Part shown: piece after piece, positions 25,816 to 36,265 of the stretch
How positions within the stretch are numbered: position 1 is the stretch's first letter
Layout of the letters: every line of letters starts with the position of its first letter
Assembly (NCBI RefSeq): GCF_008281175.1
Contig: NZ_CP036524.1
Coordinates: forward strand, 186,001-250,000
From: [Clostridium] hylemonae DSM 15053
Lineage (GTDB): Bacteria > Bacillota > Clostridia > Lachnospirales > Lachnospiraceae
DNA length: 64,000 bases
Reading direction: 5' to 3'
The notes under the pieces: model-generated
What the model saw: the letters and a program-made list of their open reading frames with translations, nothing else
Databases searched by the model: none
Told to the model about the DNA's origin: nothing
Made by a program: the position numbers and the translations under genes

Positions 25816-27090
25816 TTACGCTTCAGCTTTTCTCTTTTTTGCATGAATATTGATATCGGTCGTGTAGTTTTCCGGGTGTTTTCTTCTGTCCCTCAGTTCA
25901 GCACATGCAGTATAGAGAACGTCAGTAGAAGAGTTCAGGCCTGTCTCGCAGGAATCCTGAATAACGCCTACGATGAAACCAACACCAACGACCTGCATTG
26001 CCACGTCATTGGAGATACCAAATAAGCTGCAGGCCATAGGGATCAGGAGAAGAGAACCGCCTGCAACACCGGATGCGCCGGCAGCACTCAGCGCGGATAA
26101 TACACAAAGGATGAAAGCGGTCGGGAAATCTACAGATATCCCCATTGTATGTGCGGCAGCCAGCACCATTGTTGAAATAGTAATAGCAGCTCCGGCCATG
26201 TTGATCGTTGCTCCAAGAGGAATGGAAATAGAATAAGTATCTTCATCCAGTCCCATATCTTCACAAAGTTCCATATTTACAGGAATATTTGCGGCGGAAC
26301 TTCTTGTAAAGAACGCGGTGATAAAGCTTCTTGAAAGGCATTTGAATACAAGCGGGTACGGATTTGTCTTTGTGCAGAGGAATACGATAAGCGGATTCAT
26401 AACCAGCGCGACAAATGCCATAGAACCTACCAGTACCATGATCAGTCTTCCGTATGTAAGCAGAGCGCCCAATCCCTCTGTGGAGATCGTTGCAAAAATA
26501 AGGCCCATGATACCAAATGGCGCACAACTGATGATCCATTTAACAGCCTGCGCAACAGCCTCGGAAATATTGTCGAGAGCTGTCTTTGTACCTTCGCTTG
26601 CCTTCTTGAGAGCAATACCGAAAATAACTGCCCATGCAAGAATACCAATGTAGTTCGCATTGACGATAGAGTCAACCGGGTTTGCCACAACGTTCATAAG
26701 CAGATTTGTCAATACTTCGATAACTCCGCTTGGAGGTGCGACGTCACTTTCGGCAGCTTCGGTAAGCGTCAGTGTGATAGGAGCCACATAGCTTGCCAGT
26801 ACGGCTACAAGTGCGGATAAAAGGTTGCCGAGAAGATACAGAACGACAATAAATTTCATGTTTGTCTTCTGGCCCTTTCCCATGCGGCACAAAGCACTCA
26901 TAACGAGGAAGAATACCAGGATCGGCGCAACGCCCTTCAGTGCTCCTACGAATAACTGGCCCAGGATAGAAATTCCTGACGCCTGCGGAACTGCCAGGCC
27001 AAGGATAATACCAAGAATCAATCCACAGATGATCCTGAGTACAAGACTGATACTGTTCCATTTGTTAATAATGTTTTTCATGTTTCTCAT
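25816..27090 (-). CDS. sstT: Serine/threonine:Na+ symporter, SstT-like
   Basis: A 424-residue dicarboxylate/amino acid:cation symporter (DAACS) family protein. The re-entrant loop motifs are visible: [13 protein letters not shown] for the first hairpin loop, [16 protein letters not shown] (the NMDGT-like region with A for D, as in SstT) and [13 protein letters not shown]. SstT imports serine and threonine with Na+. The gene faces tdh-kbl across a 293-base shared promoter region, which fits threonine uptake feeding threonine breakdown. Two start codons are possible, 27090 (MRNMKN) and 27081 (MKN); neither has a strong ribosome site, so the choice is open. Confidence 0.88.
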   Translation of the reverse strand: MRNMKNIINKWNSISLVLRIICGLILGIILGLAVPQASGISILGQLFVGALKGVAPILVFFLVMSALCRMGKGQKTNMKFIVVLYLLGNLLSALVAVLASYVAPITLTLTEAAESDVAPPSGVIEVLTNLLMNVVANPVDSIVNANYIGILAWAVIFGIALKKASEGTKTALDNISEAVAQAVKWIISCAPFGIMGLIFATISTEGLGALLTYGRLIMVLVGSMAFVALVMNPLIVFLCTKTNPYPLVFKCLSRSFITAFFTRSSAANIPVNMELCEDMGLDEDTYSISIPLGATINMAGAAITISTMVLAAAHTMGISVDFPTAFILCVLSALSAAGASGVAGGSLLLIPMACSLFGISNDVAMQVVGVGFIVGVIQDSCETGLNSSTDVLYTACAELRDRRKHPENYTTDINIHAKKRKAEA

Positions 27091-27162
27091 TTCGCAGATA
27101 TATTGTTACATGTTATATCTGCTTTCCTCTCTTTCTTTTAGTTTCGTTTTCCCCAACGTGAG

Positions 27163-27176
27163 ACTATTATCTCATA
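27163..27176. promoter_or_regulatory. Imperfect palindrome in the sstT leader
   Basis: GAGACTATTATCTC is a near-perfect inverted repeat located between the sstT promoter and its start codon; it may be an operator, but no regulator is implied by the sequence. Confidence 0.3.
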
Positions 27177-27199
27177 TAGTTGTGAATAATGCTATATAA

Positions 27200-27228
27200 A
27201 TTATAATTTAACTGACGCGATTTGTAAA
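27200..27228 (-). promoter_or_regulatory. Promoter of the SstT-like gene
   Basis: On the minus strand TTTACA (27223-27228), a 17-base spacer and a perfect TATAAT (27200-27205), about 110 bases before the start. Confidence 0.65.
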
Positions 27229-27299
27229 TAATAACATAGCCAATTTACTTATTGTGCAAAAAATGAAGTAAATCGTATAAAAAAACTTGGAATACATCA

Positions 27300-27328
27300 T
27301 TGTATATGGATAAAATGAATGATATAAT
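27300..27328 (+). promoter_or_regulatory. Promoter of tdh-kbl
   Basis: TTGTAT (27300-27305), a 17-base spacer and a perfect TATAAT (27323-27328), 55 bases before the tdh start. Confidence 0.65.
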
Positions 27329-27383
27329 TAACTCGAAAATAACCGTCTGGGGATGGCGGTAATAAGATTGGGAGGTTTTAAAC

Positions 27384-28448
27384 ATGGGAGATATTAAAAA
27401 CGACGGAATGATGTGGGCGCTCGTGAAAGAGAAACCAGAAGAAGGCTTGTGGATGAAGAGAGTCCCGGTTCCGGAAGTCGGACCAAACGACGTAAAGATC
27501 AAGATTCATAAAACAGCTATCTGCGGGACAGATGTACATATTTATCAGTGGAACGACTGGGCACAGCATACGATACCGGTAGGACTTACGGCAGGGCATG
27601 AATATGTCGGAGAAGTCGTAGAAGTGGGAGGCGGCGTTCAGGGCTTCCATATTGGAGACCTTGTATCCGGCGAAGGCCATATCACATGCGGAAAATGCCG
27701 CAACTGTCTGGAAGGCCATAAAGAAAACTGTAAAGACGCAAAAGGCGTCGGCGTCAACAGAAACGGAGCGTTCGCCGAATATCTCGTGATCCCGTCATCT
27801 AACGTATGGCCGTGTAATCCGGCGATACCGGAAGAGATGTACGCGATATTCGATCCATTTGGAAACGCTACGCACACAGCGCTCTCTTATGATGTGCTCG
27901 GAGAAGATGTCCTCATTACAGGAGCAGGACCGATAGGAATCATGGCGGCAGCCATTGTAAAGTTTTCAGGCGCACGGCACGTTGTCGTTACAGACCTGAA
28001 TCAATACCGCCTGGATCTTGCCAAGAAGCTCGGCGCGACCAGAGTCGTCAATTTAAAAGAAGAAAAACTAACAGATGTAATGAAAGAGATCGGCATGACG
28101 GAAGGGTTTGATGTAGGACTCGAGATGTCAGGAAGCCAGCCGGGACTTTCCGATATGATCCACAACATGAAGCACGGCGGAAAGATCGCGCTTCTCGGAC
28201 TCCAGAGAACTGACGCTGTAGTAGACCTTGAGACAGTTATATTCAACGGCCTGAATCTTCGCGGCATTTACGGAAGAAAAGTGTGGGATACATGGTACAA
28301 GATGTCTACCATGCTTCAGGCAGGACTCGATATCTCTGATATCATAACACATCATTTTGATATCAAAGACTATGAAAAGGGCTTCGAGGCAATGATCTCC
28401 GGCCAGTCAGGGAAAGTGATCTTAGACTGGGCACATGTGAATGATTAA
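27384..28448 (+). CDS. tdh: L-threonine 3-dehydrogenase
   Basis: A 354-residue zinc-dependent medium-chain dehydrogenase that oxidises L-threonine to 2-amino-3-ketobutyrate with NAD+. Catalytic zinc ligands lie in [11 protein letters not shown] and GHEYVGEV; the structural zinc site is the four-cysteine stretch [15 protein letters not shown]. The Rossmann motif is [18 protein letters not shown] precedes the ATG. The next gene, kbl, starts 27 bases after the stop and uses the product, so the two form the threonine-to-glycine operon. Confidence 0.96.
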   Translation: MGDIKNDGMMWALVKEKPEEGLWMKRVPVPEVGPNDVKIKIHKTAICGTDVHIYQWNDWAQHTIPVGLTAGHEYVGEVVEVGGGVQGFHIGDLVSGEGHITCGKCRNCLEGHKENCKDAKGVGVNRNGAFAEYLVIPSSNVWPCNPAIPEEMYAIFDPFGNATHTALSYDVLGEDVLITGAGPIGIMAAAIVKFSGARHVVVTDLNQYRLDLAKKLGATRVVNLKEEKLTDVMKEIGMTEGFDVGLEMSGSQPGLSDMIHNMKHGGKIALLGLQRTDAVVDLETVIFNGLNLRGIYGRKVWDTWYKMSTMLQAGLDISDIITHHFDIKDYEKGFEAMISGQSGKVILDWAHVND

Positions 28449-28475
28449 ATTATAAAGAAAGAAGGATTGATACCA

Positions 28476-29675
28476 ATGGCACGTAAAGACGATATTTTAA
28501 GTATTTACACAAAAGAAGTGGAAGGAATAAAAGAGGCGGGACTTTTTAAAGGAGAGGCGCCGTTTGTTTCCCCACAGGGTTCCAGAGTAACAATGGAGGA
28601 CGGAAGAGAACTTCTCTGTATGTGCGCGAACAACTACCTCGGACTTGGGAACAGCCCGCGTCTTATAGAGGCGGCCAAAAAGACATATGACGATAAAGGA
28701 TACGGCGTTGCTTCGGTACGTTTTATCTGTGGTACGCAGGATATACATAAGAAGCTGGAAAAGAAGATCTCTGATTTCCTCGGAACGGATGATACGATAC
28801 TGTATTCCTCCTGCTTCGATGCCAACGGCGGACTGTTCGAGACACTTCTCACAGCCGACGACGCGGTCATCAGTGACGAGCTGAACCATGCTTCTATCAT
28901 CGACGGAGTGCGTCTCTGTAAGGCAAAGCGTTTCCGTTATAAGAACAATGATATGGAAGATCTGGAAGCAAAATTAAAAGAGGCGGATGAGGCCGGCGCC
29001 CGCGTGAAACTGATCGCTACAGACGGCGTGTTCTCAATGGACGGCATTATCTGCAACTTAAAGGGCGTATGTGATCTTGCCGACAAATATAATGCTCTCG
29101 TGATGGTCGATGACAGCCACGCCGTAGGTTTTGTCGGAAAGACAGGCCGCGGAACTCCGGAACACTGCGGAGTGCAGGGCCGTGTCGACATCATTACCGG
29201 AACGCTTGGAAAAGCGCTCGGAGGAGCTTCCGGCGGATACACATCAGGCCGCAGAGAGATCATTGATCTGCTCCGCCAGAGAAGCCGCCCGTACTTATTC
29301 TCCAACTCATTGGCCCCGGCGATCGCAGGAGCAAGCATCGAACTGTTCGACATGCTGGATGAAAGTACAGAACTGCGTGACCATCTGGAAGATGTCACGG
29401 CTTACTACCGCAAAGAACTGGTGGACAATGGCTTTGATATCATTCCGGGAACACATCCTTGTGTGCCTGTCATGCTGTATGATGAGAAGACGGCCGCAGA
29501 ATTTGCAAAGCGTATGATGGACAAAGGCGTATATGTAGTAGCATTCTCATTCCCGGTAGTGCCGAAGGGGAAGGCAAGGATCCGTACACAGGTATGTGCA
29601 AGCCATACAAAAGAAGATATTGATTTTATCGTAAAATGCTTTAAAGAAGTCAGAAGTGAAATGGGACTGAAATAA
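28476..29675 (+). CDS. kbl: Glycine C-acetyltransferase (2-amino-3-ketobutyrate CoA ligase)
   Basis: A 399-residue PLP enzyme of the alpha-oxoamine synthase family. It splits 2-amino-3-ketobutyrate with CoA into glycine and acetyl-CoA. Family landmarks are [42 protein letters not shown] and the PLP lysine in [14 protein letters not shown]. Length fits the family (about 395-400). The ATG at 28476 has GAAGGA nine bases upstream; the frame can be extended to a TTG at 28467, which I reject. It is coupled with tdh. Confidence 0.95.
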   Translation: MARKDDILSIYTKEVEGIKEAGLFKGEAPFVSPQGSRVTMEDGRELLCMCANNYLGLGNSPRLIEAAKKTYDDKGYGVASVRFICGTQDIHKKLEKKISDFLGTDDTILYSSCFDANGGLFETLLTADDAVISDELNHASIIDGVRLCKAKRFRYKNNDMEDLEAKLKEADEAGARVKLIATDGVFSMDGIICNLKGVCDLADKYNALVMVDDSHAVGFVGKTGRGTPEHCGVQGRVDIITGTLGKALGGASGGYTSGRREIIDLLRQRSRPYLFSNSLAPAIAGASIELFDMLDESTELRDHLEDVTAYYRKELVDNGFDIIPGTHPCVPVMLYDEKTAAEFAKRMMDKGVYVVAFSFPVVPKGKARIRTQVCASHTKEDIDFIVKCFKEVRSEMGLK

Positions 29676-29692
29676 GAACAGATCAGGCAGAC

Positions 29693-29740
29693 AATACAGG
29701 CTGCAGTCTTTTATATAAGGACTGCAGCCTGTATTATTTT
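29693..29740. terminator. Two-way terminator between kbl and the MalT-like gene
   Basis: AATACAGGCTGCAGTC pairs with GACTGCAGCCTGTATT (29720-29735), followed by ATTTTT. Confidence 0.85.
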
Positions 29741-32296
29741 TCAGTCTATGAATCCGAGTTCTCTCGCCTTAAGCACCGCGTCAAGAGCGTTATTTACCCC
29801 CAGTTTGTGATAGGCGATAGAAGTGTGGGATTTGATCGTAGGTATTGCAAGCCCTGTAATGTCGGAGATTTCTGCATTCTTATATCCCTGTGACAGAAGG
29901 GAGAGCATCAGTGTCTGTTGTTTTGACAGCTTTACCGGGCGTCTGCTGTCTAACTGCGCGGCAATGCCTTTGTGGCACTTGGACATGGCGTGTGCCGCCA
30001 GAAGGACTTCACTCATAAACTGCCTTTTAAGCGGTCCGCGGTAGTCTTCCTTTTCCATAAGGGCAGCAGCTTTCTTAAGGATCGGTAGTACGGCGGCCCC
30101 TTCGTCGGCGATGATCCTTATAAATTCATAGGGCTGCATATCTTCGAGCACCGCAAGCAGGGTACGGGCGGCTTCTTTTTTATTTCCTTCGATCCAGTCG
30201 AGGACAGAAAGCAGAACACCTGCCTCCGCCGCGTCCAGCGGACGGTTCAGATTTTCACCATATTCTCTCAAAAGGAGCAGATATCTTCTCGCCTCTGCAA
30301 ATTCACCGAGCGTTATGTAGGCGCGCGCCGTCGTAAAATGCTGAAAGGCCCGGAACAATTCCACATGCTCCATGTCAACGACAAAATAATTGTCAAGCCA
30401 TTCTCTGGCAGCAGCCGCATTTCCATCCAGAAGAGCCAGCTTTGCCGTGTATGCTTTTAAATTAGGCACAAAAAACTGCGCCTCCGTTGCCACAAGATTG
30501 GAGAGGCCGGTTAAAACAGTGTCTGCCTCTTTCATGTTTCCAGTCTGCCATAAGATGCTGTGCTGCAGAACGATCACGCAGATACGCCCCTCTGTCTTGT
30601 TTTTGTCTGACAGACAGTCCAGTGTCGTCCTGAGCATCCGGGCCGCCTCCTCCATACGGTTCTGTTCGTAGAGAAAGCAGGTGCGTATGCCTGGCTTGAT
30701 ATAGACCCATTCTGCGCCCAGAAGAGGCGCGAAGGTATGGTCGATATCATCCAGAACATCCGGAGGCAGGGCAAGATCCGAATAATCAAAATTACTGCGG
30801 TGCATGTAGGGCAGATTGTGGGTAAACGACGCGATAGAAGTTGCAAGTCCCTCAGGCGTATATTTTTTTACAAAGCGGCCGAACATGGAGAACTGCTTGA
30901 TTTTTTTGTGTATCGTTGTCCGGTAATCCACACTGAAAGCGAGCATGGAAAACTCTACGAAAGTAGAGCCGGTCTTTGCGATCTTTGGAAGATGAAGCAT
31001 AATAGCATCCATATGCTCCGCAAATTCCCGGTGCCTGCTGGTGAGATAATAATACCAGGCGCTCAGGACGTGCAGAACAGGAGATTCTCTGTATGCATGT
31101 CTTGGAAAGTCTTTTTCAAAAAACGGGCGGAGAAATTCAGCATAGTCAGCCACAGATCCCCGGTGATTCTCAAATAAGAACAAGTAAAGATATGTGTCTA
31201 TATTCTTAAAATCTCCGCTGTCCAGAGAAAATTTCAGAGCTCTCGTATAATCACTGTGATCCCGGTAATAAAGCGCGGCGGTTTTATAAAGTCCTCCCAC
31301 ATCTACACGTTCCTGTACAAGCCGTTCCCGTAGAAAATCCTGAAACAGATGGTGGTAACGGTAGGTATTCCCGTGAAGAAGGCTCAAAAAGGAGTTGGTG
31401 CGGCTTAAGTGTTCCATGACAGATGCAGCGTCCTCCCGGCCCGACAATACATTTGCCAGTTCCGGGTCAAACTCGTCCACCACCGCAGTGGCAAGACAGA
31501 AGTCTCGAAGGTCCTGCTCCCAGTTGTCCCAGAGCTGCGTCTTGAAATAGCGGGCAAAGTCATATCCTTCCCCTTCGTCCTGAAGCTGTCCTGATTTGGC
31601 CATGGCATTGATCCCGATCGCCCAGCCGTCCGTGGCCAGATAGACAAAATTGGCTTCTTCTGCCGTGAGAGTACGTCCCAGGCTCTCAAAATACCGCAGG
31701 ATCTCAGCCTCTGTGAACCGAAGCTGCCTGGAAGTGATGATCTGTGACTGCGGATCTCTGACAAGCGTAGAGAATTCATCCGGAATGATATGCCGGGAGA
31801 GAATAAGAGTAACAAAACTAAAAGGCAGGCGTTTTATAACAGCAGGCAGTGATTTGATGATCTCTGCGTTGGTAATAAGATGCAGATCGTCCAGGACGAG
31901 CGCAAATGCCTCCTCCTGTGGTTCCATCTCGGCGATGAGCTGGATCGTATGCTCCACAGGGGAGGCAGAAAAATCCGGGTCCACCAGCACCGCGCGCATG
32001 GCATTGTTATCCGGCTGCAGGGAATAAAGCCCGGTTGCCAGCTGCTTGTAAAATACGGACGGGGCATTGTCATAGGAGTCGAGCCCGATCCAGATCGTCC
32101 TGCGTTCACACGAATTGAGCCAGAGAAGCGAAGAGACGGTCTTACCGCTTCCGGCCTGGGCTCCGACATAGATAAAGCGGAACTGTGCGGCGTGCATATA
32201 TTTTTTTAAAAGCGCCTGTCTGGGGGCGCACACCTCCGGCAGCAGATTAGGGGTGAATTTATCGTTTAGAAATACGGGCGTTTCCTGTCCTGTCAT
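29741..32296 (-). CDS. MalT-like LuxR-family ATP-dependent transcriptional regulator
   Basis: An 851-residue large ATP-binding LuxR regulator. A signal-transduction NTPase domain starts at the N terminus with a Walker A motif, GAQAGSGKT near 45-53, and has ALVLDDLHLI as Walker B. A long helical, TPR-like middle follows, and a C-terminal LuxR helix-turn-helix (LSKQQTLMLSLLSQGYKNAE, then ISDITGLAIPTIKSHTS) binds DNA. Such proteins become active when a small inducer binds the TPR part. The start at 32296 has AGGAGGAAG upstream; a longer frame to 32359 lacks one. It is divergent from the alkylsulfatase gene, which is therefore its most likely target. Confidence 0.88.
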   Translation of the reverse strand: MTGQETPVFLNDKFTPNLLPEVCAPRQALLKKYMHAAQFRFIYVGAQAGSGKTVSSLLWLNSCERRTIWIGLDSYDNAPSVFYKQLATGLYSLQPDNNAMRAVLVDPDFSASPVEHTIQLIAEMEPQEEAFALVLDDLHLITNAEIIKSLPAVIKRLPFSFVTLILSRHIIPDEFSTLVRDPQSQIITSRQLRFTEAEILRYFESLGRTLTAEEANFVYLATDGWAIGINAMAKSGQLQDEGEGYDFARYFKTQLWDNWEQDLRDFCLATAVVDEFDPELANVLSGREDAASVMEHLSRTNSFLSLLHGNTYRYHHLFQDFLRERLVQERVDVGGLYKTAALYYRDHSDYTRALKFSLDSGDFKNIDTYLYLFLFENHRGSVADYAEFLRPFFEKDFPRHAYRESPVLHVLSAWYYYLTSRHREFAEHMDAIMLHLPKIAKTGSTFVEFSMLAFSVDYRTTIHKKIKQFSMFGRFVKKYTPEGLATSIASFTHNLPYMHRSNFDYSDLALPPDVLDDIDHTFAPLLGAEWVYIKPGIRTCFLYEQNRMEEAARMLRTTLDCLSDKNKTEGRICVIVLQHSILWQTGNMKEADTVLTGLSNLVATEAQFFVPNLKAYTAKLALLDGNAAAAREWLDNYFVVDMEHVELFRAFQHFTTARAYITLGEFAEARRYLLLLREYGENLNRPLDAAEAGVLLSVLDWIEGNKKEAARTLLAVLEDMQPYEFIRIIADEGAAVLPILKKAAALMEKEDYRGPLKRQFMSEVLLAAHAMSKCHKGIAAQLDSRRPVKLSKQQTLMLSLLSQGYKNAEISDITGLAIPTIKSHTSIAYHKLGVNNALDAVLKARELGFID

Positions 32297-32632
32297 GCTG
32301 GACTTCCTCCTGGATGTATTGACGCTTCGGTACACTGCGTTTTGCATACAGTATATCATATTTTACACCTTGAGGATACTTTTTCTAATACTGTATGAGG
32401 TATTTTGGCCTGATTAGGGGAGAAATCAGGCGACCGGGCGGAAGACGGAGCGTTTGCCTCAGCGGGTCTGTGTAAAAAAGCTGTACAAATCTAATACCGT
32501 ATAATATCGTATCTGTATTTTAAATAGTACAATTAATAGATTAAATATCGAGTTCAAACTGATCCGCGTTAGTTCCGGCGCGGCGCAGAACTGTCCGGGT
32601 CTATGTTGGACGGGAAAGAAGGAGGTCAAGTT
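32297..32632. other. 336-bp divergent promoter region between the MalT-like regulator and the alkylsulfatase gene
   Basis: The region is A/T rich and has several -10-like sequences, including TATACT on the minus strand near 32351 and TATAAT on the plus strand near 32501, with no good -35 partners, which fits activator-dependent promoters. No gene is seen. Confidence 0.4.
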
Positions 32633-34633
32633 ATGAAATACAAGAAAATCTGGTCCTGCATATTGACGACAGCCTGCGTGGTAAGTCTGGCAGCATGCGC
32701 AGCAGCGCCGGGCAATGAAGGAAACGGCGGTAAGGACGGAGGATCATCCAAAAAGGCAAAAAAAGCGACCGGCATGACAAAGAAAAATAACGAGGAAGTG
32801 TACGATCTTCTGGACTTTGATGATAAACAGGAGATGGAATTCGCGAAAAAGAACCTGCTCGCGGCACCTTCAGAGCTGGAGATCAAAGACGAAAACGGCA
32901 AGACGGTATGGAGCCAGAAGGCATATTCCTTCCTGGAAGACAGGGAGGCGCCGGATACCGTAAACCCGAGTCTGTGGCGCAGCACCCAGATGAACCATCT
33001 CTATGGTCTCTTTGAAGTGACGGACGGCATCTACCAGGTCCGGGGATATGATATGACGAACATTACATTTATACAGGGGGAGACAGGCTGGATCGTTTTT
33101 GATCCTCTGATCAGTACAGAGTGTTCCAAGGCTGCACTGGAGCTTGTGAACGAAGAACTGGGAGAGCGTCCTGTTGTGGGCATCGTGATGAGCCATCCTC
33201 ATGTGGACCACTATGGAGGCATCAAAGGAATTATCTCTGAGGAAGAAGTGGCTGAGAGACGCATACCGGTCATTGCTCCGGAAGGATTTGAAGAACATGC
33301 GGTCAGTGAAAATGTATATGCCGGCAATGCTATGGGCAGGCGGGCCGGATACCAGTACGGAACGATGCTTGAAAGCAGTGAGACGGGGGCGATGGCGATC
33401 GGGATCGGGATGGGACAGTCCACAGGAACCATATCTTATATCCCGCCCAATGATATTATAAAAGCGACCGGAGACAGACGGACCATAGACGGTGTAGAGA
33501 TGGAATTCCAGATGACGCCCGGGACAGAGGCGCCGGCGGAGATGAATACATGGTTTCCGCAGAAAAAAGCGCTCTGGATGGCAGAGAACTGCACGGGCAC
33601 CCTGCACAATCTATACACACTGCGCGGAGCACAGGTGCGGGACGGAAATGCATGGGCAGAATACATTATGGAGGCGGTCACCCTGTACGGGGAGGAAGCA
33701 GATGTCGTATTTCAGGCGCACAACTGGCCCCACTGGGGAAACGGCGTGATCAGAAACTATATGAAAGATACGGCGGCCATGTATAAGTTTATCAATGACC
33801 AGACATTGATGTACATCAATGAAGGGTATACATCCGATGAGATCGCCAACATGATAACACTTCCGGAACGTCTGGAAAAAAACTGGTATACCCGCCAGTA
33901 TTACGGAACGGTAGCGCACAATTCCAAGGCCGTATACCAGCGTTATATGGGCTGGTATGACGCAAATCCGGTGAATCTGAACAGGCTGGCGCCCACAGAC
34001 CGGGCAAAAAAGTATATGGAATATCTTGGCGATGCCGATGCGGTGCTTCAAAAGGCAGAGGAAGATTATGAAAAGGGGGAGTATCAGTGGGTGGCAGAGA
34101 TCACCAACATGATCGTATTTGCCGAGCCGGATAATGAAAGAGCGCGCAGCCTCTGCGCGGATGCCCTGGAACAGCTCGGCTATCAGGCAGAATCCGGGAC
34201 GTGGCGGAATGCCTACCTTTCCGGAGCAAAGGAACTCAGGGAGGGGACCGAGGCTGATCCGGATATAAAGGCCAACGTAAGCCCTGACCTCATGAAGTCC
34301 ATGACACCGGAGATGATGCTGGATTATCTCGGTATTCTGCTGGATGCCAACAAGGCGCAGGATGTGAACCTCAGGATCAATCTGAACTTTACAGATGAGG
34401 ATCCTTACCTTCTCACGGTGGAGTCGGGCGTAGTCTTGTACCAGAAAAATGCCGGGGCTTTAGATGCAGACGCGACTCTTACACTGCCGCGGCTTGGAAT
34501 GTTTGCGATACTCAATGACGATAAGGAGCAGCAGAAGAGCGTGATCCGGGTGGAAGGAGACCCGGAGGTGCTGGAGAAGCTGACAGAGCATATGGTGAAG
34601 TTCGATTTCTTCTTCCACATTATCGAGCCATAA
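32633..34633 (+). CDS. Lipoprotein alkyl/aryl sulfatase of the metallo-beta-lactamase fold (BDS1/SdsA-like)
   Basis: A 666-residue exported lipoprotein. The signal peptide ends in the lipobox LAAC with Cys22 as the lipid anchor. A metallo-beta-lactamase domain carries the zinc motif HPHVDH (in MSHPHVDHYGG) and further HNWPHWGN residues typical of alkyl sulfatases. An alkylsulfatase dimerisation domain (QRYMGWYDANPVNLNRL) and a C-terminal SCP2-like domain (DANKAQDVNLRINLNF) follow. SdsA1-type enzymes hydrolyse alkyl sulfate esters, releasing sulfate and an alcohol; here it would act outside the membrane. Natural substrates in an anaerobe, perhaps sulfated host or bile compounds, are inference. 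The ATG has GGAGGT upstream. Confidence 0.88.
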   Translation: MKYKKIWSCILTTACVVSLAACAAAPGNEGNGGKDGGSSKKAKKATGMTKKNNEEVYDLLDFDDKQEMEFAKKNLLAAPSELEIKDENGKTVWSQKAYSFLEDREAPDTVNPSLWRSTQMNHLYGLFEVTDGIYQVRGYDMTNITFIQGETGWIVFDPLISTECSKAALELVNEELGERPVVGIVMSHPHVDHYGGIKGIISEEEVAERRIPVIAPEGFEEHAVSENVYAGNAMGRRAGYQYGTMLESSETGAMAIGIGMGQSTGTISYIPPNDIIKATGDRRTIDGVEMEFQMTPGTEAPAEMNTWFPQKKALWMAENCTGTLHNLYTLRGAQVRDGNAWAEYIMEAVTLYGEEADVVFQAHNWPHWGNGVIRNYMKDTAAMYKFINDQTLMYINEGYTSDEIANMITLPERLEKNWYTRQYYGTVAHNSKAVYQRYMGWYDANPVNLNRLAPTDRAKKYMEYLGDADAVLQKAEEDYEKGEYQWVAEITNMIVFAEPDNERARSLCADALEQLGYQAESGTWRNAYLSGAKELREGTEADPDIKANVSPDLMKSMTPEMMLDYLGILLDANKAQDVNLRINLNFTDEDPYLLTVESGVVLYQKNAGALDADATLTLPRLGMFAILNDDKEQQKSVIRVEGDPEVLEKLTEHMVKFDFFFHIIEP

Positions 34634-34791
34634 TTTAAAAGAACTGCAGTATTCTAAAAAAGTATAGAATTGCCGGAGACGGAGATGCTATAATATGGTA
34701 TTGTATTAGACAGCAGTCGAATACGTTAACATATTGTGCGCCGGCATTGCAGTATTTATGTTAAGGCAGCAAGGGAAAGGAGTGTTTTACA

Positions 34792-36189
34792 ATGGAAAAG
34801 GACAATACATGGAAGACATACAGCGCGGAGGAATGCGTAGAACTGGAACAGATCAACCGGTCCTACAAAAGCTGTCTGGATGAGGGGAAAACGGAGCGTG
34901 AATGCGTGAAGCTGGCGGTAAAGATGCTCAGAGAACACGGCTACCGGGATCTGAAAGAATTTATAGACGGGCAGAAAACACTGGGCGCGGGAGATAAAGT
35001 TTACGCCGTATGCATGGGAAAGAGCATCGCGGCTTTTCATATTGGTACGGAGCCGCTGGAAAAAGGAATGAATATTCTCGGCGCCCACATCGATTCTCCG
35101 CGGATCGACGTAAAACAGAATCCGTTATATGAAAATGAAGAGCTGTCTTATCTGGATACCCACTATTACGGCGGCATCAAGAAGTATCAGTGGGTAACGC
35201 TTCCGCTTGCGCTTCACGGCGTTGTGGCCAAGACGGACGGTTCTCTCGTTGAGATCCATATCGGTGATAAAGAAGAAGACCCGGTATTCGCGGTGACAGA
35301 CCTGCTCGTGCACCTGGCGTCCAAGCAGATGGAAAAGAAGGCGAACGCCGTCATCGAGGGGGAGAAGCTGGACCTTCTCTTTGCGAGCCGCCCGCTCAGC
35401 AGTGACGGCAGCCTGGAAAAAGAAGAAAAAGATGCGGTGAAGGCAAATGTGCTTCGCATACTGGAAACGACCTATGGTATATCCGAAGAAGATTTTGTCT
35501 CCGCAGAGCTGGAGATCGTTCCGGCGGGAAATGCAAGGGACTGCGGTATCGACCGGAGCATGATCATGGCATATGGCCAGGACGACCGCGTATGCGCCTT
35601 TACTTCCCTGTTTGCGCTGCTTGATGTGGACAAAGTAGAGAAGACGGCGTGCTGTATACTCGTTGATAAGGAAGAGATCGGAAGCGTAGGCGCGACAGGC
35701 ATGCACTCCAGATTTTTTGAAAATGTTGTGGCGGAGATGACCGCGCTGACCGGCGGATCTTCCGATCTGAGAGTAAGACGCGCGCTTCAGAACTCGAAAA
35801 TGCTGTCGTCAGATGTAAGCGCGGCATTTGACCCGATGTTTGCAGAGACATTTGAAAAGAGAAGCTCTGCGTTCTTCGGAAAAGGCCTTGTATTCAACAA
35901 ATTTACCGGAAGCAGGGGAAAAAGCGGTTCCAACGATGCGAATGCGGAATATCTGGCGGAGATCCGCAGGGCAATGGACCGGAAACATGTTGCGTACCAG
36001 TTTGCGGAACTCGGCAAAGTGGACGCCGGAGGCGGCGGAACGATCGCGTATATTATGGCAAATTACGGGATGGAAGTGATAGACAGCGGCGTGGCGGTAC
36101 TGTGTATGCACGCACCGTGGGAGATCACGAGCAAGGCGGATGTATATGAAGCTTATAAAGGGTATAAAGCATTTATAGAAGAAATGTAG
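34792..36189 (+). CDS. M18 family aminopeptidase
   Basis: A 465-residue zinc aminopeptidase related to aspartyl aminopeptidase (ApeB / DNPEP). The metal ligands can be placed in AHIDSPRID, LVDKEEIGSVGATG (catalytic Glu-Glu) and, near the end, CMHAPWEI. TetM-type dodecameric family members trim acidic or neutral N-terminal residues from peptides. Length fits. The ATG at 34792 follows AAAGGAG with suitable spacing. TATAAT at 34689-34694 is a likely -10 box. The gene stands alone between the sulfatase and a convergent antiporter gene. Confidence 0.9.
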   Translation: MEKDNTWKTYSAEECVELEQINRSYKSCLDEGKTERECVKLAVKMLREHGYRDLKEFIDGQKTLGAGDKVYAVCMGKSIAAFHIGTEPLEKGMNILGAHIDSPRIDVKQNPLYENEELSYLDTHYYGGIKKYQWVTLPLALHGVVAKTDGSLVEIHIGDKEEDPVFAVTDLLVHLASKQMEKKANAVIEGEKLDLLFASRPLSSDGSLEKEEKDAVKANVLRILETTYGISEEDFVSAELEIVPAGNARDCGIDRSMIMAYGQDDRVCAFTSLFALLDVDKVEKTACCILVDKEEIGSVGATGMHSRFFENVVAEMTALTGGSSDLRVRRALQNSKMLSSDVSAAFDPMFAETFEKRSSAFFGKGLVFNKFTGSRGKSGSNDANAEYLAEIRRAMDRKHVAYQFAELGKVDAGGGGTIAYIMANYGMEVIDSGVAVLCMHAPWEITSKADVYEAYKGYKAFIEEM

Positions 36190-36205
36190 GAACGTCAAAT
36201 ATGAG

Positions 36206-36250
36206 AAGCGCCCGGACTGCTGAAAGACTGCAGTCCGGGCGCTTTGTTAT
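36206..36250. terminator. Two-way terminator after the M18 aminopeptidase gene
   Basis: AAGCGCCCGGACTGC (36206-36220) pairs with GCAGTCCGGGCGCTT (36230-36244), followed by TGTTATTT. Confidence 0.85.
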
Positions 36251-36265
36251 TTGATCTGTAAACTT

